Virus record (IMG/VR): IMGVR_UViG_3300025896_000183
Span: 1 to 24,209 of that record
Reading direction: 5' to 3' (one strand)
Source: a virus
Length of the DNA: 24,209 bases
Below, piece by piece: positions 12,461 through 17,608 of the stretch. Made by a program: the position numbers and the translations under genes. Position 1 is the first letter of the stretch; every line of letters begins with the position of its first letter. The notes under the pieces are model-generated. The model was not told where the DNA came from. It worked only from the letters and a program-made list of their open reading frames with translations, and did not search any database.

Positions 12461-12895
12461 ATGACACCAGAGCAGACAGCCGAGCTTATCGGCAAAATCA
12501 TGGACGTTAACCGCAAGCTGTCTGACGAAGCGTTTCTCAAAAGTCTAACAGGTGATGTTCTTTCATACATTGGAGTCAAACTCAGTGCAATGAAAGCATC
12601 CCTGTTGGACATCAAGGTTACTGCCCATCAAGATATGCTTGATAAGGAAGTACAAATGCTCAAAGTTAAGGGTGAAGCATTCTTACGAGCAAAAGAGGAA
12701 CATAACGCCACAACAGCTGGTGACGCAAAGTATACTGACGAAGAGTTCATTGCAGCACAGAAAGCCTATAACGAAGCCAAGGTATTGTTTGAGAAGCTCA
12801 AATCTATCGTAGCTGACAGCCATGACCTGATTGATGCAATCAAGTCTCGTGTTATTGACTTACAGGGTGCTCGCAAAGATGAACGACTCGGGTAG
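12461..12895 (+). CDS. Hypothetical helical protein in recombination module, 144 aa
   Basis: Begins one base after the SSB-like stop. It is almost all alpha-helix: MTPEQTAELIGKIMDVNRKL, LTGDVLSYIGVKLSAMKASL, a middle with long charged heptads (KEVQMLKVKGEAFLRAKEE), and FIAAQKAYNEAKVLFEKLKS at 91-110. Probable coiled coil. Size and position suggest a recombination accessory or a structural spacer protein. No family recognised and no catalytic residues evident. Confidence 0.78.
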   Translation: MTPEQTAELIGKIMDVNRKLSDEAFLKSLTGDVLSYIGVKLSAMKASLLDIKVTAHQDMLDKEVQMLKVKGEAFLRAKEEHNATTAGDAKYTDEEFIAAQKAYNEAKVLFEKLKSIVADSHDLIDAIKSRVIDLQGARKDERLG

Positions 12896-13070
12896 ACTGA
12901 TTAAAAAATACGCTGGACGCAAGGGCGGAAGGCGTAGAGTGAAGAAGGGCTTCGCTAAAACCCTAACTAGTGAGAAGGCGAGAGAATATGTTAACAGACG
13001 CTGGAATCGTACTGACAATAAACAGTCAGACACCAAGCAAGAAGAACGCCAAGCAAATAGTCAGGGTTAA
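12879..13070 (+). CDS. Basic small protein, 63 aa
   Basis: ATG 12879 lies 17 nt before the end of the previous gene. GRLIKKYAGRKGGRRRVKKG (5-24) is strongly basic, followed by KAREYVNRRWNRTDNKQSD and a Gln/Ser-rich tail. It is probably a nucleic-acid-binding miniprotein. The ribosome binding site is poor, and the C-terminal third overlaps RusA by 83 nt in another frame, so the tail may be a by-product of the overlap. Frames upstream of 12879 extend it only into the preceding gene. Confidence 0.55.
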   Translation: MNDSGRLIKKYAGRKGGRRRVKKGFAKTLTSEKAREYVNRRWNRTDNKQSDTKQEERQANSQG

Positions 13071-13386
13071 AGGAAGACTTGCTCTCATTTCTAGTAAAAG
13101 ACATGCAGAATGGCATAAGAATGCAGTTGAGCAGTTAAAAGCGATTTTTAATGACGAAGTTACTAAACTTTCGGACGAAAAAGTTGAAATTGAGTACATG
13201 TTCTACTGCAAAGATTTAAGAAGGCGTGATGTGTCAAACATGTTAGAGTCGGTTAATGACCTACTCGTTGATGTTGGACTACTAGCGGATGATGACTGGA
13301 AGCATGTCCGAATCGGATTTGCAGATGCAGACTTAGATAGAGAGAACCCACGTGCAGAAATCACAATTAAACCCTATAGGAGATAA
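12988..13386 (+). CDS. rusA: RusA-like Holliday junction resolvase
   Basis: 132 aa from ATG 12988 (AAGGCGAGAG upstream); a GTG at 12970 in frame is a weaker alternative. PSKKNAKQI (16-24) near the N-terminus, then FYCKDLRRRDVSNMLESVND (72-91) and LLVDVGLLADDDWKHV, form the RusA signature. Its conserved Asp residues (D81, D91 and D101-D103 region) bind metal and cut four-way junctions. Length is normal for RusA, which works as a dimer. In phages it resolves recombination or packaging branches; this matches the upstream nuclease and SSB-like genes. The HNH gene starts inside its last 35 nt. Confidence 0.85.
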   Translation: MLTDAGIVLTINSQTPSKKNAKQIVRVKGRLALISSKRHAEWHKNAVEQLKAIFNDEVTKLSDEKVEIEYMFYCKDLRRRDVSNMLESVNDLLVDVGLLADDDWKHVRIGFADADLDRENPRAEITIKPYRR

Positions 13387-13666
13387 GACTCGTGAATGGC
13401 TTAAGTTTCAAGCAGACTGGAAAAAGAAACACCTCCCTCAAGACAACGGATGTTATCTCTGTGGTATCTGTGGTAGGTGGAGTCTTATTGACGAAACGGT
13501 ACTCGACCACATCATCGCCAGGTCGAAAGCACCCCATCTCGTATTCAGCGAGGAAAATATCCAACCAGCACATTATACGTGCAACGAATGGAAGGGTAGT
13601 CGTTACATTGAACCAGTCGTTACTAGAGAAGTTTACGACTTCCTAGAATGGATGAATAGTTTATAG
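13352..13666 (+). CDS. HNH endonuclease
   Basis: 104 aa. CYLCGIC (34-40) is the first zinc pair, LDHIIARS (51-58) the catalytic D-H strand, and NIQPAHYTCNEWKGSR (69-84) the second half with H74, C77, N78 and K81, so the beta-beta-alpha-metal HNH site appears intact. Such small HNH proteins nick DNA in packaging or recombination, or act as stand-alone homing nucleases. Start: no ATG is available. GTG 13352 overlaps rusA; a GGAG at 13379 sits before another GTG (13392) that is in a different frame and is not used by the HNH frame. The N-terminus is therefore uncertain by about 13 residues. Confidence 0.82.
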   Translation: MQKSQLNPIGDKTREWLKFQADWKKKHLPQDNGCYLCGICGRWSLIDETVLDHIIARSKAPHLVFSEENIQPAHYTCNEWKGSRYIEPVVTREVYDFLEWMNSL

Positions 13667-13775
13667 TGGTGCTAGGCAATCCTGAAACATGGAGTAAGAC
13701 CTTTAAACACGTTAAATGACCCTTGATTGCAGTATTAATTTCCCACAATCAGCGACAAAAAGGGTAACAGCCACA
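13667..13775 (+). other. Intergenic segment with stacked inverted repeats
   Basis: No credible gene, except a 17-codon GTG frame at 13667 that I do not call. ACCCTT (near 13718) can pair with AAGGGT (near 13760), and TGATTG/CAATCA pair inside it. There is no T-run, so it is not a clear terminator; it may be a processing or attenuation structure after the HNH gene. Confidence 0.4.
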
Positions 13776-13831
13776 GTTGTATAAAATACAACAATTTTAC
13801 TATTGACTTTTCGTGTCAAGTTTGATATAAT
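13776..13831 (+). promoter_or_regulatory. Promoter of the lysis cassette with 17-bp palindrome
   Basis: GTTGTATAAAATACAAC (13776-13792, perfect 7-bp arms) ends 10 bp before TTGACT (13803-13808). Then come 17 bp and TGATATAAT (TATAAT 13826-13831). The spacing and core equal those at 7137-7192. TTGAC/GTCAA also forms an inverted repeat over the -35 and spacer. Confidence 0.87.
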
Positions 13832-13852
13832 ACAATGAAAGGAGAAATAAGA

Positions 13853-13951
13853 ATGAGTAAGATTGGAAACCGTGTATTAGAACTGGTCGAACAGGGATAT
13901 ACAATGGACGAGATTACAAACGGTCAGGTAGAACTAGCAAAAACCGCTTAG
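13853..13951 (+). CDS. Small protein before the lysin, 32 aa
   Basis: ATG 13853 has AAAGGAG 8 nt upstream and the promoter at 13803 just before it. MSKIGNRVLELVEQGYTMDE then ITNGQVELAKTA: a short helix-turn-helix-like miniprotein, with EQGYTMDEITNGQ resembling a recognition turn. It ends at TAG. The lysin frame continues in the same frame 60 nt later, so termination at this TAG decides whether the two are separate proteins. Separate start signals favour two proteins. Confidence 0.7.
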   Translation: MSKIGNRVLELVEQGYTMDEITNGQVELAKTA

Positions 13952-14011
13952 GTTAACAATTACCCAGCTAGGCTGACGATAATTCCTATATCAAATAACG
14001 AAAGGACGATT

Positions 14012-14607
14012 ATTCGTACAATCGTAAAATGGTCAAAGACAGCAGCTATCCTAGCTACTGCGATTGTCCTTCTAGTTGCTACTGTGTTTGTGTCAAAGGC
14101 TCACGCCGATGCAATGACTCAACTGAGTCAGTCACAAGTAGAGACTAGTAAAATCGAATCGAATCTTCAGGTCGTTAAGACCCAGAAAGAACAACTGGCA
14201 ACAGAAGTTCAGCAAAAAGATGCGAGGATACAACAGCTCGAAGAGGAAAACTCTGAGTTAAAAGAATAAAGCAAGCAAAGCTAGAAGCAGCACGACAGCA
14301 GACTAAAAATGCAACAATTACGCAAGTTGCCGTCAGTGGTAACTGCTCGTCTTGGCTTGCTGAAGCTGGTGTATCTGACATTCAGAATGCCATGTGGCTA
14401 ATCAATAAGGAATCGGGATGCAACCCAAATGCAATCAACAGCTCGTCTGGTGCTTGTGGTGTTGCACAGGAACTACCTTGTGGAAAGTCTGGATGCAGTT
14501 TAGGAGATGGTGTTTGCCAAATTAAGTGGATGCAGTCCTATGTCAATAATCGCTATGGCGGTTGGGCAGGAGCAGTGCAGTGGCACATTAACCACGGTTG
14601 GTATTAA
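14012..14607 (+). CDS. Secreted coiled-coil transglycosylase (lysin), needs -1 frameshift
   Basis: Two adjacent frames join into one sensible 198-aa protein. Part 1 (14012-14269): IRTIVKWSKTAAILATAIVL and VATVFVSKAHA form a signal peptide with an AHA cleavage site. A coiled coil follows (SQSQVETSKIESNLQVVKTQ to QQLEEENSELK). Part 2, in the -1 frame, continues RIKQAKLEAARQQTKNA and leads to a transglycosylase domain: AMWLINKESGCNPNAINSSS with the catalytic-type Glu, GACGVAQ, and RYGGWAGAVQWHINHGWY. Such domains cut peptidoglycan glycan strands. The shift would occur at TTA AAA G (14258-14264), just before TAA (14267-14269). A GAGGA lies 12 nt upstream of the A-run, like the SD-stimulated dnaX signal. 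No ATG/GTG/TTG precedes the signal peptide: AAAGGA (14001-14006) points to ATT 14012. Sequencing error or pseudogene are the alternatives. Confidence 0.7.
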
Positions 14608-14660
14608 ACATCGGGGTGGACACAGGTTGTCCTCATGGTCGTCCCTTAAGCGTTCCTTCA

Positions 14661-14717
14661 GTCACCGAGCCGAATTGTACAAAGGGGCAACATCTGGTTC
14701 GAGTCCAGACGGTGGCA
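14661..14717 (+). ncRNA. tRNA-like element A, 57 nt, no anticodon arm
   Basis: Acceptor GTCACCG (14661-14667) pairs fully with CGGTGGC (14710-14716; one G-U). The T arm is canonical: TCTGG-TTCGAGT-CCAGA (14693-14709). A D-arm-like piece (GCC ... GGC, 14669-14689) is present. Only a few bases separate it from the T stem, so the anticodon arm is missing. No CCA is encoded (A14717 then TTTT). It could not decode, but could still be a substrate of RNase P or RNase Z. Confidence 0.6.
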
Positions 14718-14806
14718 TTTTATTCCCCTCGAGGGAAGGTGATGGGCTAGAGGTCACGGTTGAAAACCCTTAATTCGGACTTCTAAATACTAGTTGCCCA
14801 TTCACA

Positions 14807-14855
14807 ACACCTTCTTTTTATCCTTTTCTCGGCATAAGTAGTAAAAGGTGTTCCA
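14807..14855 (+). ncRNA. CCA-ended stem-loop 1 (49 nt)
   Basis: ACACCTT (14807-14813) pairs with AAGGTGT (14845-14851), plus one further A-T outside. Then come T and CCA (14853-14855). Seven pairs, an unpaired base and CCA mimic an acceptor end. The 31-nt interior shows no clear arms. It ends 2 nt before tRNA-like element B. Confidence 0.45.
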
Positions 14856-14857
14856 TA

Positions 14858-14957
14858 AGCTAGGGAGTTTAGGTCAGAACTCTCCTGCTGAGTAGCCTTG
14901 AGTAATTAACTTGGTGAAAGTGTGGGGGCGGTATTGGTTCAAATCCAATCCTAGTCA
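14858..14957 (+). ncRNA. tRNA-like element B, 100 nt, abnormal middle
   Basis: Acceptor AGCTAGG (14858-14864) pairs with CCTAGTC (14950-14956) except position 1 (A-C); position 2 is G-U. The T arm is perfect: ATTGG-TTCAAAT-CCAAT (14933-14949). A D-arm with GG in its loop is plausible (GTTTAGGTCAGAAC, 14867-14880). I find no 5-bp/7-nt anticodon arm in the 52 nt between, which is far longer than normal. No CCA encoded. Confidence 0.5.
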
Positions 14958-14964
14958 GGTTTAA

Positions 14965-15009
14965 GGCATTGTACCTACGGTGGTCTAATTAACCCAAACA
15001 ATGCCTCCA
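14965..15009 (+). ncRNA. CCA-ended stem-loop 2 (45 nt)
   Basis: GGCATTG (14965-14971) pairs with CAATGCC (14999-15005), followed by T and CCA (15007-15009); the next base pair out is also T-A compatible inside (T14972-A14998). The interior can form GGT-CTAATTA-ACC, a short hairpin with a 7-nt loop. It ends 1 nt before tRNA-Tyr. It resembles a D- and T-armless mini-tRNA, but could equally be a plain hairpin. Confidence 0.45.
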
Positions 15010-15010
15010 T

Positions 15011-15094
15011 GTTCAGATATGCAAGTGGCTAAAGCAGGCGGTCTGTAAAACCGTCCCTTCGGGTTCGTAGGTTCGACTCCTACTCTGTTCACCA
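15011..15094 (+). tRNA. tRNA-Tyr (GTA), encoded CCA, two acceptor mismatches
   Basis: The D arm (TGC/GCA), anticodon arm GCGGT-CTGTAAA-ACCGT (15038-15054, anticodon GTA at 15045-15047), long variable arm CCC-TTC-GGG, T arm GTAGG-TTCGACT-CCTAC (15067-15083) and CCA (15092-15094) are all canonical for tRNA-Tyr. The acceptor GTTCAGA/TCTGTTC pairs at positions 1 and 4-7 but has U-U at 2-71 and 3-70. It is otherwise the only ordinary tRNA in the array. Confidence 0.85.
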
Positions 15095-15095
15095 A

Positions 15096-15119
15096 AGAGT
15101 TGTTGCCATAGACAGCTCT
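15096..15119 (+). repeat. 8-bp stem-loop between tRNA-Tyr and element D
   Basis: AGAGTTGT (15096-15103) pairs with ACAGCTCT (15112-15119), one G-U, with an 8-nt loop. CCTTTCT follows, giving a weak terminator-like or spacer hairpin 1 nt after the tRNA-Tyr CCA. Confidence 0.5.
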
Positions 15120-15126
15120 CCTTTCT

Positions 15127-15208
15127 GGGGTAATTACAGTTTGACCAGCCGTAAATCCGCATGTCGGAAACCGTTGGGACGTGGGTGCAACTCCCACTTA
15201 CTCCACCA
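15127..15208 (+). ncRNA. tRNA-like element D, 82 nt, encoded CCA
   Basis: Acceptor GGGGTAA (15127-15133) pairs fully with TTACTCC (15198-15204; one G-U). The T arm GTGGG-TGCAACT-CCCAC (15181-15197), a discriminator A and CCA (15206-15208) are present. The 47-nt middle lacks a standard anticodon arm; the best folds are TTAC/GTAA with a 13-nt loop and TCCG/CGGA with a 5-nt loop. I cannot assign an anticodon. Confidence 0.55.
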
Positions 15209-15211
15209 TAT

Positions 15212-15351
15212 AGGTATATAGCTCAGTCTGGTAGAGCTGGGGGCTATGCCCTCGTAAAGCAAATCATCCAATAGGTTGATAACAGGAGGGTGGTTAGCAG
15301 TTGTTATCTTATCAATAACAAGCGTCTGTTCAAATCGGACTATACCTGCCA
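15212..15351 (+). tRNA. tRNA-like element E with a 70-nt insertion, encoded CCA
   Basis: Acceptor AGGTATA/TATACCT (15212-15218, 15341-15347) is perfect, the D arm GCTC-AGTCTGGTA-GAGC is canonical, the T arm GTCTG-TTCAAAT-CGGAC (15324-15340) is good, and G plus CCA end it. An arm GGGGG/CCCTC (15239-15253) lies where the anticodon arm should be, but its loop (CTATG) is too short or, read as 7 nt, lacks U33. About 70 nt then precede the T stem. They include TTGATAA/TTATCAA (7 bp). This is either an enlarged variable arm or an unspliced insert; the anticodon is unclear. Confidence 0.55.
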
Positions 15352-15573
15352 TACACATACCAATCAGGGCGTAAGTCAGCCAAACGAGATTTCCGTAGTA
15401 GCTGTTGATTACAGTTCCGTAGAAAAGCCAGTAATGGAGAGTAAGAGATGAGGTGTGCGAACCTGTTCCGTTTTACATCCACCTGATTTAATCACAGGTT
15501 CATGGACTGGGAATCCTAGTCGAACTCGTAGCGAATTGGTTGGTAGGTGCATGGTAATAAGTTAAGGAATGAG
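15352..15573 (+). ncRNA. Structured segment after the tRNA array, possible pseudoknot
   Basis: GAACCTGT (15459-15466) pairs with ACAGGTTC (15494-15501), 8 bp. Inside that loop CCTGATT (15482-15488) matches AATCAGG (15362-15368), 7 bp, giving a pseudoknot topology. ACTGGG/CCTAGT (15506-15520) forms another hairpin, and TTCCGTAG occurs twice (near 15400 and 15414). No protein frame fits. It may be the 3' domain of the array RNA or the leader of the 15574 operon. Confidence 0.5.
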
Positions 15574-15666
15574 ATGGGTAATAGAAATCAACCAGATGAT
15601 AATGAAGAATGGCTTCTAAACGAAGCAACAGAAGAAGATATTAACAGAATAGCAAACGGAGAATAA
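15574..15666 (+). CDS. Acidic small protein, 30 aa
   Basis: AAGGA lies 5 nt before ATG 15574. The stop is followed directly by the next ATG (TAAATG). MGNRNQPDDNEEWLLNEATE then EDINRIANGE: a short, very acidic peptide with one helix. No family recognised. Good signals and coupling support it as the first gene of the right-hand operon. Confidence 0.6.
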   Translation: MGNRNQPDDNEEWLLNEATEEDINRIANGE

Positions 15667-16416
15667 ATGAGTAAAATAATCCTGTACGATTTAGAGACGA
15701 GCAGGACTGTCGTAGAGGGTTATGGCAATCGCTGGGACTTCAAAGTAGTGAAGTTCGTGAGACAATCAGAACTAATGTGTTACTCTTGGAAGGAGTTAGG
15801 AAGTGATAGGGTTAATTTTGTTTCTAGGCATGATTATGATAATTATACCGATTTTGTGCGTAGCCTTCGTGACCTTCTTGATAGTGCTGACATTAGCATT
15901 GCTCATAACGGGGGTAGCTTTGATGATAAGATGGCTAATCGTTTCTTTGTTACTTGTGGTCTTAACCCCCCTCGCCCTCGTAAGTCGATTGATACGAAGA
16001 GGGAAGCGAAGCGTTGGTTTAGGTTTGAATCGAATAAGCTAGATGATTTAGGTGATTTCTTAGGTCTAGGACGTAAAGAGACTATCGGTTATGCAGACCT
16101 TGAAGATGATTTCATGTCAGACAAACCAAGTAAAAAGACCATTAAGTTAATGCGACAATATAACAATCAAGATGTAAACTTACTTGAACAGATTTATTTA
16201 CGACTACGACCATTTATGCAGTCGCATCCAAATCTTGGAGACATCAATCAGATTGACGGCGTTTGTCCGAAGTGCTTAAGCTCAGATTTGAAGCTAGAGG
16301 GTACTCACGCAAGGCGGAACGGACGTGTTCAATCGTACAGTTGTAATAATTGTGGTGGTTGGTGTAATGATAATAGTATTGTAAGACCAGGCGGAAGGAA
16401 AGTAAACGGTGTCTAG
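15667..16416 (+). CDS. DEDD-type 3'-5' exonuclease with C-terminal zinc ribbon
   Basis: 249 aa. The N-terminal RNase H-like fold has ILYDLETS (D8, E10) as Exo I, ISIAHNGGSFDDKMANRFF (77-94) as Exo II with D86/D87, and RQYNNQDVNLLEQIY (163-177) as Exo III with Y165 and D169. It resembles DnaQ or the exonuclease domain of DNA polymerases. The C-terminus adds a zinc ribbon: CPKC (200-203) and CNNC (226-229). No polymerase domain follows, so it is a stand-alone exonuclease, perhaps acting on DNA or RNA ends. The position beside a tRNA array and upstream of RNA-repair genes leaves RNA processing possible. The fold is well supported; the substrate is not. Confidence 0.82.
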   Translation: MSKIILYDLETSRTVVEGYGNRWDFKVVKFVRQSELMCYSWKELGSDRVNFVSRHDYDNYTDFVRSLRDLLDSADISIAHNGGSFDDKMANRFFVTCGLNPPRPRKSIDTKREAKRWFRFESNKLDDLGDFLGLGRKETIGYADLEDDFMSDKPSKKTIKLMRQYNNQDVNLLEQIYLRLRPFMQSHPNLGDINQIDGVCPKCLSSDLKLEGTHARRNGRVQSYSCNNCGGWCNDNSIVRPGGRKVNGV

Positions 16417-16636
16417 TCAACCAGAAACAAGAGAGAGTTGGATTCAGCCAGCACTCGAGGGAATGTCAGAACGTGAGATTCTTGAGGGGTTCAGCCCCGA
16501 CCAGTTAGTAGAATATAAAGGATTTCTACTCGAGAAGTATTCAGACTTGGAGCGTCAGGTTCACCTAGTGAATGACATCCTAGACGGTTACGGCTATGAG
16601 GAGAAGTCAGATAACGTAGTATTAGGGGAGAACTAG
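16409..16636 (+). CDS. Hypothetical protein, 75 aa (GTG start)
   Basis: GTG 16409 lies 8 nt inside the exonuclease end, after GGAAGGAAAG. The product is acidic and helical: SWIQPALEGMSEREILEGFS, then DQLVEYKGFLLEKYSDLE and RQVHLVNDILDGYG. It reads as a three-helix protein. No family is recognised. No ATG in this frame would keep its first part, so GTG is preferred. Its TAG ends 1 nt before the next ATG. Confidence 0.75.
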   Translation: MSSQPETRESWIQPALEGMSEREILEGFSPDQLVEYKGFLLEKYSDLERQVHLVNDILDGYGYEEKSDNVVLGEN

Positions 16637-16972
16637 ATGGCTAAAGAGTTTAGTATTGAGTGGTTGCGAGAAGAACTTGCAAAGCTCAGTGAAGAAGATA
16701 AGAAGAATGTTCTAGCTAAACTCGTGCCATCTATTTTCATCACAGACGGAGATAGAGTTGATACGTTTGCTTTAGAAGCTAACGGTAAGTGGAGCAAGGA
16801 CAAGTATCCTCGTGAACTATTACCAGCACTTAGGGCATACAAAACGGCATTAATCAAGGAACTCCGAGAGGCAGAATACTACATAAGGTATCTACAGGAA
16901 GACGGTCTTTATCCTCTTGGCAAGATAAATGTTAAAGTAAGTTATGAGGAAAAAGATGATAACGATTTATAG
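16637..16972 (+). CDS. Hypothetical protein, 111 aa
   Basis: GGGGAG lies about 6 nt before ATG 16637. The sequence starts with a charged helix (IEWLREELAKLSEEDKKNVL, 7-26), then VPSIFITDGDRVDTFALEA, and a basic-acidic helical part (LLPALRAYKTALIKELREAE). No named domain. It overlaps the glutaredoxin start by 17 nt. Confidence 0.75.
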   Translation: MAKEFSIEWLREELAKLSEEDKKNVLAKLVPSIFITDGDRVDTFALEANGKWSKDKYPRELLPALRAYKTALIKELREAEYYIRYLQEDGLYPLGKINVKVSYEEKDDNDL

Positions 16973-17183
16973 AACTAGTACATGTGTTTACTGTAAGATG
17001 GTAGAGAAACTCTATGATATGAAGGGCATTAAATACAAAGAAGTTGTACTAGATAATGAACCAGAGCTACGACAGGAAGTTATAAACCGAAGCGGTGCTA
17101 TGACTGTTCCTATAACTGTTAAAGGTGATTGGGAAGCGTTCGTTATAGGTTGGCAACCAGCAAAACTATTAGCATTAGCATAG
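16956..17183 (+). CDS. Glutaredoxin-like protein
   Basis: 75 aa from ATG 16956 (GAGGAAAAAG upstream); an ATG at 16944 in frame adds four Lys/Arg residues but lacks a site. MITIYRTSTCVYCKMVEKLY carries the redox pair C10-x-x-C13 right after the first strand, and AMTVPITV (48-55) holds the cis-proline of the thioredoxin fold. The length is that of small NrdH/glutaredoxin proteins. These donate electrons to ribonucleotide reductase or other enzymes; no reductase gene lies in this window. Good family call, unknown partner. Confidence 0.85.
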   Translation: MITIYRTSTCVYCKMVEKLYDMKGIKYKEVVLDNEPELRQEVINRSGAMTVPITVKGDWEAFVIGWQPAKLLALA

Positions 17184-17191
17184 GGGGAACT

Positions 17192-17359
17192 ATGGGAGTT
17201 GAATCAATAGTAATTGTAAAGCATGGAGAACTTGGATATTCTGCAAGCCTTCGGTTTGAGGATAGTACAAGAGACTGTGATATAGCACATACAGACAAAA
17301 ACAAGCTCTACAAAATGATTAACTACACAGTTAAAAGGGGCGGTCATGTCAGCGAATAA
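17192..17359 (+). CDS. Hypothetical protein, 55 aa
   Basis: ATG 17192 has GGGGGAA just upstream and is preferred over an earlier in-frame start (17129) inside the glutaredoxin gene. MGVESIVIVKHGELGYSASL then RFEDSTRDCDIAH and a helix KLYKMINYTV: a small beta-beta-alpha protein. No family is recognised. Its stop overlaps the next gene by 14 nt. Confidence 0.65.
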   Translation: MGVESIVIVKHGELGYSASLRFEDSTRDCDIAHTDKNKLYKMINYTVKRGGHVSE

Positions 17360-17600
17360 TGTATGGATAGGTAAGCAGCACAAGGGCAAGTTCTACGGAT
17401 GGGACGAAATGGCTGAAGAGAACATGAATGATGAAGGCACTCGAGTCTTACATTATGCTTCAGCAATGGTAGAAGCCGACACTATGGGTGAGCTAGAAAA
17501 GCAGATGCAGGAGAAAAGTTATCTTGGCTATGCTGAGTACGGTTGGGACTTTAGTGAGCACTTACCAAAAGATGGTACACCAATTAAGTTTGTTGAATAG
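17346..17600 (+). CDS. Hypothetical protein, 84 aa
   Basis: ATG 17346 follows AAAAGGGGCGG. MSANNVWIGKQHKGKFYGWD is a beta-hairpin-like start. A helical middle (SAMVEADTMGELEKQMQEK, 39-57) and an aromatic end (YLGYAEYGWDFSEHL) follow. Short phage proteins with an MSANNxWxG opening and a WD-type turn exist in several phages as uncharacterised genes, but I give no name. Coupled in the right-hand operon. Confidence 0.75.
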   Translation: MSANNVWIGKQHKGKFYGWDEMAEENMNDEGTRVLHYASAMVEADTMGELEKQMQEKSYLGYAEYGWDFSEHLPKDGTPIKFVE

Positions 17601-17608
17601 GGGATAAT

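Larger units (their letters stand above)
14608..15573 (+). ncRNA. Non-coding tRNA and tRNA-like array
   Basis: Nearly 1 kb with no convincing protein gene. It holds one recognisable tRNA-Tyr and four further elements with paired acceptor and T arms. Stem-loops with 8-bp arms lie in the spacers between several of them. 14608-14660 has only a small hairpin (GGACA/TGTCC, near 14617-14631); 14718-14806 has TTCCC/GGGAA (near 14722-14736). The array follows the lysin with no visible terminator and probably continues into the 15574 gene. Details are given per element. Confidence 0.7.

Noticed and set aside
13392-13646. 84-aa frame with GGAG before GTG 13392
   Set aside because: It is out of frame with the intact HNH motifs, which occupy the same DNA.
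13667-13720. 17-codon GTG frame after the HNH gene
   Set aside because: It has no clear ribosome binding site and is too short to support; it may be the remnant of a longer gene.
14507-14773. 88-aa frame across the lysin end and element A
   Set aside because: It overlaps the transglycosylase domain and a tRNA-like element; composition is not protein-like.
14985-15358. Minus-strand frames of 70 and 74 aa
   Set aside because: They are antisense to the tRNA-Tyr and tRNA-like elements, whose T arms explain the sequence.
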